A stretch of DNA of 15,849 bases from Bacteroidota bacterium (GTDB lineage Bacteria; Bacteroidota; Bacteroidia; Bacteroidales; VadinHA17): the NCBI GenBank assembly GCA_030611395.1, contig JAUWPX010000005.1, positions 1-15,849 on the forward strand, written 5' to 3'. Every line of letters starts with the position of its first letter. The first letter of the stretch is position 1. Below, piece after piece: positions 9,754 through 15,083 of the stretch. A program made the position numbers and the translations under genes. The notes beneath the pieces were generated by a model that ran no database searches, had not been told where the DNA came from, and saw only the letters and a program-made list of their open reading frames with translations.

Positions 9754-9785
9754 AGGCTTAGAATCCTTTGCCGGATTCCAAACCT
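9754..9785 (-). promoter_or_regulatory. rplL-rpoB intergenic hairpin, attenuator-like (copy A of a repeated motif)
   Basis: In the minus-strand RNA, AGGUUUGGAAUCC pairs with GGAUUCUAAGCCU across a GGCAAA loop. This gives 13 consecutive pairs, two of them G-U. The 3' arm ends in U and is followed by three more (bases 9754-9751 read UUUU), so it resembles a weak intrinsic terminator. In E. coli a partial terminator and an RNase III site lie in this same gap and set the rpoBC to ribosomal-protein ratio. A comparable role here is inference. A closely similar hairpin lies between tuf and tRNA-Trp (12912-12950). The rest of the 107-nt gap is an alternating TA run (about 9732-9743) and AT-rich sequence with no promoter I can support. 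Confidence 0.65.
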
Positions 9786-9815
9786 GAGAAACCTAATAAT
9801 ATTAAGGTGCTAGTT

Positions 9816-10193
9816 CTATTTAACTTCAACTTCTGCTCCTGCTTCTTCTAATTGATTTTTAAGAGATTCAGCTTCTTCTTTAGTTACACCTTCCTTAACG
9901 GGTTTTGGTGCCGAGTCAACCAGATTTTTAGCTTCTTTAAGTCCTAATCCGGTGAGTTCCTTAACCAGTTTTACTACCTGAAGTTTTGCTCCGCCGGGAG
10001 CAGTAAGTACAACATTAAATTCAGTCTGTTCAGCAACTCCGCCTTCTTCACTGGCAACACCGGATCCGGCAACAGCAACAGCTGCAGCTGCCGGTTCAAT
10101 TCCATATTCATCTTTAAGAACATTTGCCAACTCATTAACTTCTTTTACAGTAAGGTTAACCAATTCTTCTGCTAACTTTTTTACATCTGCCAT
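9816..10193 (-). CDS. rplL: 50S ribosomal protein L7/L12
   Basis: The start is ATG at 10193 (MADVKKLAEELVNL), giving 125 residues, the family norm. An in-frame Met 19 codons upstream adds a Lys/Asn-rich leader translated from the intergenic gap and overlapping the end of rplJ, so it is rejected. Residues 1-34 form the dimerisation domain that binds L10. Residues 35-57 are the Ala/Gly-rich hinge (EPAAAAVAVAGSG and on). Residues 58-125 are the factor-binding domain, with KLVKELTGLGLKEAKNLVD (76-94) as its recognisable helix pair. The protein forms the mobile ribosomal stalk that recruits EF-Tu and other GTPases. It lies 40 nt after rplJ, its partner, and before the attenuator-like hairpin ahead of rpoB. 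Confidence 0.98.
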   Translation of the reverse strand: MADVKKLAEELVNLTVKEVNELANVLKDEYGIEPAAAAVAVAGSGVASEEGGVAEQTEFNVVLTAPGGAKLQVVKLVKELTGLGLKEAKNLVDSAPKPVKEGVTKEEAESLKNQLEEAGAEVEVK

Positions 10194-10233
10194 TTTCTTG
10201 TGTTTTTTTAAAGTTTTATTATAATTATTTTTA

Positions 10234-10752
10234 TTATTCTCTATCAGCAAGTGTTTTTAAAACACCTGATAAAATATTTTTGCCTGACTGCAAGGCTGAA
10301 ATAACATTCTTTGCAGGTGATTGAAGTAACATAATTACATCTGCAATAAGTTCTTCCTTAGACTTAATACCAACGAGAATTTCGAGTTTTTCATCTCCAA
10401 TATAAAGTCCTTTTTCAACAAAAGCAGCCTTTAGCACAGGCTTATCATATTTTTTTCTAAACTCTTTAATAAGTTTTGCCGGAACATTACCGGTATTAGA
10501 AAACATGATTGAGGTCGGTTGTTCAAGCAATGGATACAATTCCTGAAAGTCACCTTCAGAATTTTCCAAAGCAATTTTCAATAGTGTGTTTTTAACTATA
10601 ATCAGCCTAATCTCATTTTCAAAGCATTTCCTACGCAGTGCACTTGTGTCTTCAGCGTTAAGCTCAGAAACGTCAGCAAGATAAAAATGAGAATATTCAT
10701 TTATCTTCTCTGCCAGATCTTTGATGATTATTTTTTTCTCTTCTTTATTCAT
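10234..10752 (-). CDS. rplJ: 50S ribosomal protein L10
   Basis: A complete 172-residue protein, the usual L10 length. The N-terminal 23S rRNA- and L11-contacting domain includes YLADVSELNAEDTSALRRKC and VKNTLLKIALE. The C-terminal helix (about 135-170, ending LKTLADRE) is where L12 dimers dock. L10 anchors the L7/L12 stalk and in many bacteria represses its own mRNA. The gap to rplA upstream is only 31 nt, too short for the large L10 leader known in E. coli and Bacillus. Any L10 autoregulatory site would have to overlap the end of rplA or be absent. rplL follows after 40 nt. Confidence 0.97.
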   Translation of the reverse strand: MNKEEKKIIIKDLAEKINEYSHFYLADVSELNAEDTSALRRKCFENEIRLIIVKNTLLKIALENSEGDFQELYPLLEQPTSIMFSNTGNVPAKLIKEFRKKYDKPVLKAAFVEKGLYIGDEKLEILVGIKSKEELIADVIMLLQSPAKNVISALQSGKNILSGVLKTLADRE

Positions 10753-10783
10753 AGTAACTTACACGTCTTTTGTCACAATTAAC

Positions 10784-11482
10784 TTAATCTTCGTTAAAGG
10801 CTTTAGCATCAATCTTTATTGCCGGACTCATTGTACTTGAAAGATATATAGATTTTATATATGTACCTTTCGCCGAAGCCGGTTTCAGTTTCACAACTGT
10901 ATTGATAAATTCTCTGGCATTCTCAACAATCTTTTGGGGTTCAAATGAAACTTTTCCAATAGATGTATGAACGATACCATATTTATCAACTTTAAAATCG
11001 ATTTTTCCTTTTTTTACTTCTGAAACCGCTTTCCCAATATCTGTAGTAACAGTTCCACTTTTCGGATTAGGCATTAGTCCACGTGGTCCGAGTACTCTTC
11101 CCAATGGTCCAACTTTACCCATTACCTGAGGCATAGTGATAATAACATCCACATCTGTCCAGCCACCTTTTATTTTGTCTACATACTCATCGAGTCCTGC
11201 AAAATCGGCACCGGCATTCTTAGCCTCCTCCTCTTTATCAGGTGTACATAACACCAGTACGCGGGTTTCTTTACCCGTACCATTAGGAAGGGTAACTACC
11301 CCACGAACCATCTGGTTAGATTTTCTTGGGTCAATACCTAATCTGATATCGAGATCAAGAGAAGCATCAAATTTGGTTGTTGAAATCTCTTTCACCAAAC
11401 CGGCAGCCTCAATTAACCTGTATAGTTTACCTTCTTCAATTTTTTCAAGAGCTACTTTCCTATTCTTAGTATACTTAGTCAT
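10784..11482 (-). CDS. rplA: 50S ribosomal protein L1
   Basis: A complete 232-residue protein starting MTKYTKNRKVALEKIEEGKL. The L1 signature spans about residues 117-143 and contains MPQVMGKVGPLGRVLGPRGL followed by MPNPKSGTV. L1 binds 23S rRNA helices 76-78 to form the L1 stalk that helps deacylated tRNA leave the E site. In many bacteria it also represses the rplK-rplA mRNA by binding a mimic of its rRNA site near rplK. It lies 20 nt after rplK and 31 nt before rplJ, so translational coupling is likely (inference). Confidence 0.98.
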   Translation of the reverse strand: MTKYTKNRKVALEKIEEGKLYRLIEAAGLVKEISTTKFDASLDLDIRLGIDPRKSNQMVRGVVTLPNGTGKETRVLVLCTPDKEEEAKNAGADFAGLDEYVDKIKGGWTDVDVIITMPQVMGKVGPLGRVLGPRGLMPNPKSGTVTTDIGKAVSEVKKGKIDFKVDKYGIVHTSIGKVSFEPQKIVENAREFINTVVKLKPASAKGTYIKSIYLSSTMSPAIKIDAKAFNED

Positions 11483-11502
11483 TCTAATTGAAGTATTAAA
11501 TT

Positions 11503-11946
11503 TTAATTATTTTCCGGGAATGAACCTTTTACATCAATTCCCATACTACGGGCAGTACCAGCCACAAGTTTCATTGCAGACTCAACAGTAAATGCATTTA
11601 AATCAGGCATTTTCTCTTCGGCAATTTTCTTCACCTGCTCCCATGTTACGGTTGCAATCTTAGTTCTGTTCGGCTCAGGTGACCCGGACTTTTTCTTTGA
11701 TGCTTCAAGTAACTGAACAGCTACCGGTGGAGTTTTTGTTACAAAAGTGAATGATTTATCAATATATACTGTAATAATAACCGGAATAAGTTTTCCTGCT
11801 TTATCCTGCGTTTTGGCGTTAAACTGCTTACAAAACTCCATTATACTCACACCTTTAGCACCTAAAGCAGGTCCTACAGGAGGTGATGGATTTGCTGCAC
11901 CGCCACGAATCTGCAACTTAATAATCCCAGAAACTTCTTTTGCCAT
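11503..11946 (-). CDS. rplK: 50S ribosomal protein L11
   Basis: A complete 147-residue protein. The N-terminal domain has the invariant NPSPPVGPALGAKGVSIMEF (19-38), whose prolines border the thiostrepton-binding cleft in known structures. The C-terminal domain (about 75-147) binds the 23S GTPase-associated centre and contains KTPPVAVQLL and the terminal GTARSMGIDVKG. L11 works with L10/L12 in factor-dependent GTP hydrolysis and RelA activation. The start MAKEVSGIIK is clear. The gene follows nusG after 102 nt containing inverted repeats, one of which could be an L1 target. Confidence 0.98.
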   Translation of the reverse strand: MAKEVSGIIKLQIRGGAANPSPPVGPALGAKGVSIMEFCKQFNAKTQDKAGKLIPVIITVYIDKSFTFVTKTPPVAVQLLEASKKKSGSPEPNRTKIATVTWEQVKKIAEEKMPDLNAFTVESAMKLVAGTARSMGIDVKGSFPENN

Positions 11947-11983
11947 AATCTGGTTTTGTTTATTAGTTATTGGTAAAACATGT

Positions 11984-12022
11984 GATAGTTAATCAGGAAG
12001 CATTATAATTTTCATAACTATC
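11984..12022 (-). promoter_or_regulatory. rplK leader inverted repeat
   Basis: On the minus strand GATAGTTA (12022-12015) and TAACTATC (11991-11984) form a perfect 8-bp stem around a 23-nt loop. It ends 37 nt before the rplK start. There is no U run after it, so it is not an intrinsic terminator. In E. coli and other bacteria L1 represses rplKA through a site near the rplK start, which makes this a candidate position for such control. The sequence does not show the L1-binding signature clearly enough for me to assert it. The stem is AT-rich and could be chance. Confidence 0.35.
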
Positions 12023-12028
12023 TATATT

Positions 12029-12053
12029 AATAATTCTCCAAAGGAGATTTATT
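12029..12053 (-). other. Hairpin spanning the nusG stop codon
   Basis: Minus-strand AATAAATCTCC and GGAGAATTATT pair around a TTT loop, giving ten base pairs with one A-A mismatch. The nusG stop codon (12051-12049) lies inside the 5' arm. What follows is AUUAAUAUAG-like sequence without a U run, so it is not a classic terminator. It could protect the 3' end of a processed secE-nusG mRNA or be a cleavage site (inference). Confidence 0.45.
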
Positions 12054-12597
12054 CTTTCTCAACCTGCATAAAGCTAAGTTCCAGTGGAGTTTTCCTGCCG
12101 AAAATCTTAACCATAACTTTCAATTTTTTCTTTTCTTCGTTCACTACTTCAATAATACCGTTAAAACCATTGAAAGGTCCATCAATTACTTTAACCAACT
12201 CACCAATAAAATATGGAACGGTAATTTCTTCATCACTTGATGCCAACTCATCAACTTTACCAAGTATCCTGTTCACTTCTGATTCTCTCATAGGAAGCGG
12301 ACTACCTCCTTTTGAACCTCCAAGAAAACCAATCACATTAGGAATACTCCTAAGAATGTGTTCTACTTCACCAACAAGAGCTGCTTCAATAAGAACATAT
12401 CCGGGAAAAAAGTTTCTTTCTTTGCTTATTTTTTTCCCATTACGAATCTGGTAAACTTTTTCAGTTGGTATTAATATCTGGGCAACAAAATCCTGCAAAT
12501 TCAATCTGTTTACTTCGCTTTCTATGTACTCCAATACCTTTTTTTCCTTCCCGCCAATTGCTCTCAGCACATACCATTTCATTTCTTTCTTTCCCAT
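12049..12597 (-). CDS. nusG: Transcription termination/antitermination protein NusG
   Basis: The start is ATG at 12597 (MGKKEMKWYVLRAIGGKEKK), giving 182 residues, typical for NusG. A second Met at 12582 (MKWYV) is possible. The in-frame Met at 12675 would overlap most of the end of secE and is rejected. The NGN domain covers about residues 6-115 and includes the NFFPGYVLIEA strand that contacts RNA polymerase. The KOW domain (about 131-182) has GELVKVIDGPFNGFNGIIEV. NusG binds the beta' clamp and bridges polymerase to Rho or to ribosomal S10. secE ends 13 nt upstream, the near-universal secE-nusG pairing. Confidence 0.97.
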   Translation of the reverse strand: MGKKEMKWYVLRAIGGKEKKVLEYIESEVNRLNLQDFVAQILIPTEKVYQIRNGKKISKERNFFPGYVLIEAALVGEVEHILRSIPNVIGFLGGSKGGSPLPMRESEVNRILGKVDELASSDEEITVPYFIGELVKVIDGPFNGFNGIIEVVNEEKKKLKVMVKIFGRKTPLELSFMQVEKE

Positions 12598-12610
12598 AGA
12601 ACAATTGGTT

Positions 12611-12802
12611 TTAATAGAACATCCCATAAATAAATCCCAGGATATTCTCAAAGGAATAATCCATAATAAAGACAACCATAGCTATTATCAGAGATGCAAT
12701 CATCACAACTACAGAGCTACTCTGTAATTCCCCCCAGGTTGGCCATGACACTTTATGAAGTAGCTCATTATATACATCATTAAAATACTTTATCACTTTC
12801 AT
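12611..12802 (-). CDS. secE: Preprotein translocase subunit SecE
   Basis: A 63-residue protein with the minimal single-span SecE architecture. An amphipathic N-terminal helix ends in the conserved KVSWPTWGEL (17-26) and is followed by one membrane segment (about 28-48, VVVMIASLIIAMVVFIM). SecE clamps the two halves of SecY in the SecYEG channel. The ATG at 12802 lies only 16 nt downstream of the mature 3' end of tRNA-Trp and overlaps, as ATGA, the stop of a four-codon mini-ORF (12813-12799, Met-Asn-Glu-Leu). The mini-ORF may be chance. nusG starts 13 nt after the stop. Confidence 0.95.
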   Translation of the reverse strand: MKVIKYFNDVYNELLHKVSWPTWGELQSSSVVVMIASLIIAMVVFIMDYSFENILGFIYGMFY

Positions 12803-12818
12803 AATTCATTCATGTTTG

Positions 12819-12891
12819 CACGGGTGGAGAGGCTCGAACTCCCGACACCTGGTTTTGGAGACCAGTGCTCTACCAACTGAGCTACACCCGT
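12819..12891 (-). tRNA. trnW: tRNA-Trp (anticodon CCA)
   Basis: A 73-nt cloverleaf. The acceptor ACGGGTG pairs with CACCCGT, and U8-A9 is followed by D arm GCTC. The anticodon stem CTGGT/ACCAG encloses CTCCAAA with anticodon CCA. The T arm contains GTTCGAG, and the discriminator is G73. CCA is not encoded (GCA follows). It sits between tuf and secE, so maturation of this tRNA would cut the tuf message from the secE-nusG message. The antisense-like reading of this gene as protein (GVAQLVEHWSPKPGVG and on) is a well-known false ORF. Confidence 0.97.
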
Positions 12892-12911
12892 CTGCCTATT
12901 TGATTTACACA

Positions 12912-12950
12912 TTTTAGGGTTATGAACCCAACCGGATTCCCAACCTAAAA
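12912..12950 (-). promoter_or_regulatory. tuf-trnW intergenic hairpin (copy B of a repeated motif)
   Basis: In minus-strand RNA, UUUUAGG pairs with CCUAAAA. Inside, UUG pairs with UAA beside a bulged C, then there is one G-A mismatch. GAAUCC then pairs with GGGUUC around a GGUU loop. Its core AGGTTGGGAATCCGG differs at one of 15 positions from the hairpin between rplL and rpoB (AGGTTTGGAATCCGG), and the 3' arms also match. It is followed by AAAAUG rather than a U run, so it is not a terminator. Its place, 30 nt after the tuf stop and 20 nt before tRNA-Trp, would suit an mRNA 3'-end stabiliser or a processing site (inference). A competing smaller hairpin, GGGTT-CAT-AACCC, overlaps it. Confidence 0.6.
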
Positions 12951-12979
12951 GATTAATTTTCAATCGGGTTAAAAAATAT

Positions 12980-14167
12980 CTATTCAACAATTTCAATTAC
13001 CTGGCCGGCTCCAACAATTCTGCCACCTTCACGAATAGCAAAACGTAATCCTGTATCAATTGCAACAGGGTAAATTAAATTCACAGTTATAGTAACATAA
13101 TCACCAGGCATAACCATTTCTGTGCCTTCAGGAAGGCTAATTTCTCCTGTTACATCGAGAGTTCTTATATAGAACTGTGGGCGATATTTTTGATGGAAAG
13201 GAGTATGACGTCCACCTTCCTCTTTTTTAAGAACATACACTTCAGCTTTAAAAATTGTATGTGCTTTTATTGCACCAGGTTTTGACATTACCATTCCGCG
13301 TTTAATTTCATTTTTGTCCACACCGCGCAGTAATAATCCAACGTTATCACCTGCTTCACCACGGTCAAGTATCTTTCTGAACATCTCAACACCTGTGCAA
13401 ACAGTCTTTCTGAACTTAGCACCAAGACCAACTATTTCAAGTGCATCACCGGTGTTTACAATTCCTGTTTCGATACGTCCTGTTGCTACAGTACCACGAC
13501 CTGTAATTGAAAAAACATCTTCAACAGGCATCAGGAATGGTTTTTCAATGTCACGTGGAGGAATTGGAATAAACTCGTCAACAGCTTTCATCAGCTCAAG
13601 TACTTTTTCTTCCCATTTAGCTTCACCATTCATTGCTCCAAGAGCTGAACCCAGAATTACAGGTGTATTATCACCATCAAACTCATAAAATTCCAGCAAT
13701 TCACGAATTTCCATTTCAACAAGTTCCAGCATCTCCTGGTCATCAACCATATCTACTTTATTCATGAAAACAACGATTTTAGGAACATTTACCTGACGAG
13801 CAAGAAGGATATGTTCACGTGTTTGTGGCATTGGACCATCAGTTGCAGCAACAACCAGAATTGCACCATCCATCTGTGCTGCACCGGTTACCATATTCTT
13901 AACATAATCAGCGTGTCCCGGACAGTCTACATGTGCATAGTGACGTGATTCAGTTTGATACTCAACGTGAGCAGTATTAATTGTAATACCCCTTTCTTTT
14001 TCTTCAGGTGCATTATCAATTGAATCGAAGTCCATAATATCTGACAAGCCTGCTTTATGTAAAACCCGTGTGATTGCAGATGTCAAAGTAGTTTTCCCAT
14101 GGTCAACATGACCTATAGTCCCTATGTTGACATGTGGTTTTGATCTATCAAATTTTTCTTTAGCCAT
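12980..14167 (-). CDS. tuf: Elongation factor Tu
   Basis: A complete 395-residue GTPase that delivers aminoacyl-tRNA to the ribosomal A site. GTP-binding motifs are GHVDHGKT (19-26), switch I EEKERGITIN (55-64), DCPGHADY (81-88, with catalytic His85) and NKVD (136-139). Domains 2 and 3 follow, with GRGTVATGRIETG and FHQKYRPQFYIRT. One residue stands out. At position 384, equivalent to E. coli Thr382 in REGGRTVGAG, the codon is ATT (Ile). The gene lies 57 nt after tRNA-Thr(GGU) in a tufB-type tRNA operon. A GGAG lies only 2 nt before the ATG, too close to be a standard Shine-Dalgarno site. Whether the genome has another tuf copy is not visible. Confidence 0.99.
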   Translation of the reverse strand: MAKEKFDRSKPHVNIGTIGHVDHGKTTLTSAITRVLHKAGLSDIMDFDSIDNAPEEKERGITINTAHVEYQTESRHYAHVDCPGHADYVKNMVTGAAQMDGAILVVAATDGPMPQTREHILLARQVNVPKIVVFMNKVDMVDDQEMLELVEMEIRELLEFYEFDGDNTPVILGSALGAMNGEAKWEEKVLELMKAVDEFIPIPPRDIEKPFLMPVEDVFSITGRGTVATGRIETGIVNTGDALEIVGLGAKFRKTVCTGVEMFRKILDRGEAGDNVGLLLRGVDKNEIKRGMVMSKPGAIKAHTIFKAEVYVLKKEEGGRHTPFHQKYRPQFYIRTLDVTGEISLPEGTEMVMPGDYVTITVNLIYPVAIDTGLRFAIREGGRIVGAGQVIEIVE

Positions 14168-14224
14168 AACTCCAGTAAATTATTGATTAAGTGATTGAAA
14201 ATTAATTATATAATATATTTGTTG

Positions 14225-14296
14225 AGCCAATGACGAGAATTGAACTCGTGACCTCTTCCTTACCAAGGAAGCGCTCTACCCCTGAGCTACATCGGC
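14225..14296 (-). tRNA. trnT: tRNA-Thr (anticodon GGU)
   Basis: A 72-nt cloverleaf. GCCGATG pairs with CATTGGC, including one G-U pair. D arm GCTC is present. The anticodon stem CTTCC/GGAAG encloses TTGGTAA with anticodon GGT. T loop TTCAATT and discriminator U complete it. CCA is not encoded (CAA follows). It is the last tRNA before tuf, corresponding to E. coli thrT. Confidence 0.96.
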
Positions 14297-14306
14297 CGCT
14301 GGTTAG

Positions 14307-14379
14307 AGCGGGAGACGGAACTCGAATCCGCGACCCTCAGCTTGGAAGGCTGATGCTCTACCAACTGAGCTACTCCCGC
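14307..14379 (-). tRNA. trnG: tRNA-Gly (anticodon UCC)
   Basis: A 73-nt cloverleaf. GCGGGAG pairs with CTCCCGC. The anticodon stem TCAGC/GCTGA encloses CTTCCAA with anticodon TCC. The T loop is TTCGAGT and the discriminator is U. No CCA is encoded. It is separated from the downstream tRNA-Thr by 10 nt. It occupies the position of E. coli glyT. Confidence 0.97.
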
Positions 14380-14440
14380 GATAAAGCGTAAATGTGGTCG
14401 TTTATTCCCGCAAATACGATCATATTTATTAACCAACAGG

Positions 14441-14523
14441 TGGGGAGAGCAGGATTCGAACCTACGAAGGCGTCTGCCAGCAGATTTACAGTCTGCCCCG
14501 GTTGGCCACTTTGGTATCTCCCC
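14441..14523 (-). tRNA. trnY: tRNA-Tyr (anticodon GUA)
   Basis: An 83-nt class II tRNA with the long variable arm expected for bacterial tRNA-Tyr. GGGGAGA pairs with TCTCCCC, discriminator A. The anticodon stem GCAGA/TCTGC encloses CTGTAAA with anticodon GTA. T loop GTTCGAATCC is present. After A73 the genome reads CCT, so a complete CCA is not encoded. The 61-nt spacer to tRNA-Gly holds nothing I can name. It occupies the position of E. coli tyrU. Confidence 0.97.
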
Positions 14524-14530
14524 TATTGTT

Positions 14531-14566
14531 AAAACCCTGCTAACATATTCTTAACAAGCTGGTTTT
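14531..14566 (-). other. Spacer hairpin between tRNA-Thr(UGU) and tRNA-Tyr
   Basis: In minus-strand RNA, AAAACC pairs with GGUUUU. After a small internal loop GCU pairs with AGC, enclosing a 15-nt loop. The element ends 7 nt before the tRNA-Tyr 5' end. It may present a cleavage site in the tRNA precursor. The evidence is pairing alone, and the stem is short. Confidence 0.3.
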
Positions 14567-14589
14567 GTTTTCTAAACAATTGTCAAACG

Positions 14590-14663
14590 AGCCGATGGAG
14601 GGATTCGAACCCACGGCCTGCTGATTACAAATCAGCTGCTCTGACCAACTGAGCTACATCGGC
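14590..14663 (-). tRNA. trnT: tRNA-Thr (anticodon UGU)
   Basis: A 74-nt cloverleaf. GCCGATG pairs with CATCGGC. The anticodon stem GCTGA/TCAGC encloses TTTGTAA with anticodon TGT. T loop GTTCGAATCC and discriminator U are present, and no CCA is encoded. It is the first gene after the promoter and occupies the position of E. coli thrU. Its acceptor 5' strand and the start of its D arm are identical to those of the second tRNA-Thr. Confidence 0.97.
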
Positions 14664-14712
14664 AATTTTTAAAGAACGTTCCTATCCCATTTAACCTCTG
14701 AAAATTGGTTTG

Positions 14713-14744
14713 CAAATTTATAAATATTTTATTGATAACCCAAA
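14713..14744 (-). promoter_or_regulatory. Bacteroidota-type promoter for the tRNA-tuf operon
   Basis: On the minus strand TTTG (14744-14741) is followed by a 20-nt spacer and TAAATTTG (14720-14713). This matches exactly the TTTG-N19-21-TAnnTTTG consensus of the Bacteroidota primary sigma factor. A start near 14705-14707 would give a leader of about 43 nt before tRNA-Thr(UGU). It lies in the 108-nt gap after hpf, the only intergenic gap in the window with a full consensus match. The leader includes the palindrome GAACGTTC (14674-14681), of unknown meaning. No terminator for hpf is visible in this gap. Confidence 0.8.
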
Positions 14745-14771
14745 AAATAATTTGTATATTTTTGCCAGCCG

Positions 14772-15071
14772 CTAAATCCCTCTTTGTTTCCCTTTTTGTT
14801 TGGTGATTTGTCGCCTCAAAGCATCTATGGCATTGTCAGTTGCTTCCTCGAAAGTTTTGCCTTGTTTTTTTGCAAATAATGGATTGCGAGGTATGTCAAG
14901 TTTTATTTCAACAATTTTATTATGGTCATCCTGAACATTAACTAACCTTAAAAAAATATCAGCAGCAAAAATATCATCTCTGTACTGCAATAATTTTTTC
15001 ACCTTAACCTGAATAAAATTCAGAAGTTTCTTGTCGGCATCAAAATGAACTGAATGAATCTGAATCTCCAT
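14772..15071 (-). CDS. hpf: Ribosome hibernation promoting factor, short form (HPF/RaiA family)
   Basis: A 99-residue protein starting MEIQIHSVHFDADKKLLNFI. It has the beta-alpha-beta-beta-beta-alpha pattern of the S30AE/RaiA domain, ending in helix FEEATDNAIDALRRQITKQK (74-93) and a basic tail. Its length marks the short form, lacking the C-terminal dimerisation domain of long HPF. The family binds the 30S decoding channel in stationary phase and inactivates or pairs ribosomes. It starts 12 nt after the recombinase gene and precedes the tRNA-tuf promoter, so it is probably transcribed with the recombinase. Whether this protein dimerises ribosomes like HPF or blocks them like YfiA cannot be told from sequence alone. 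Confidence 0.92.
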   Translation of the reverse strand: MEIQIHSVHFDADKKLLNFIQVKVKKLLQYRDDIFAADIFLRLVNVQDDHNKIVEIKLDIPRNPLFAKKQGKTFEEATDNAIDALRRQITKQKGKQRGI

Positions 15072-15083
15072 AATAATTTAGTT

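Noticed and set aside
12799..12996. Open frame of 65 codons reading GVAQLVEHWSPKPGVG and ending MNEL
   Set aside because: It is the in-frame translation of the tRNA-Trp gene and its flanks, a well-known false ORF. Only the last four codons are kept, as a possible mini-ORF.
14168..14224. TAATTTTC on the minus strand before tuf as a second promoter
   Set aside because: It matches seven of eight bases of the -7 element, but no TTTG lies 19-21 nt upstream; the bases there are within or near tRNA-Thr.
14412..14427. Near-palindrome AAATACGATCATATTT in the Tyr-Gly tRNA spacer
   Set aside because: The six-pair AT-rich stem has a four-base loop and one wobble pair, too weak to support as a feature.
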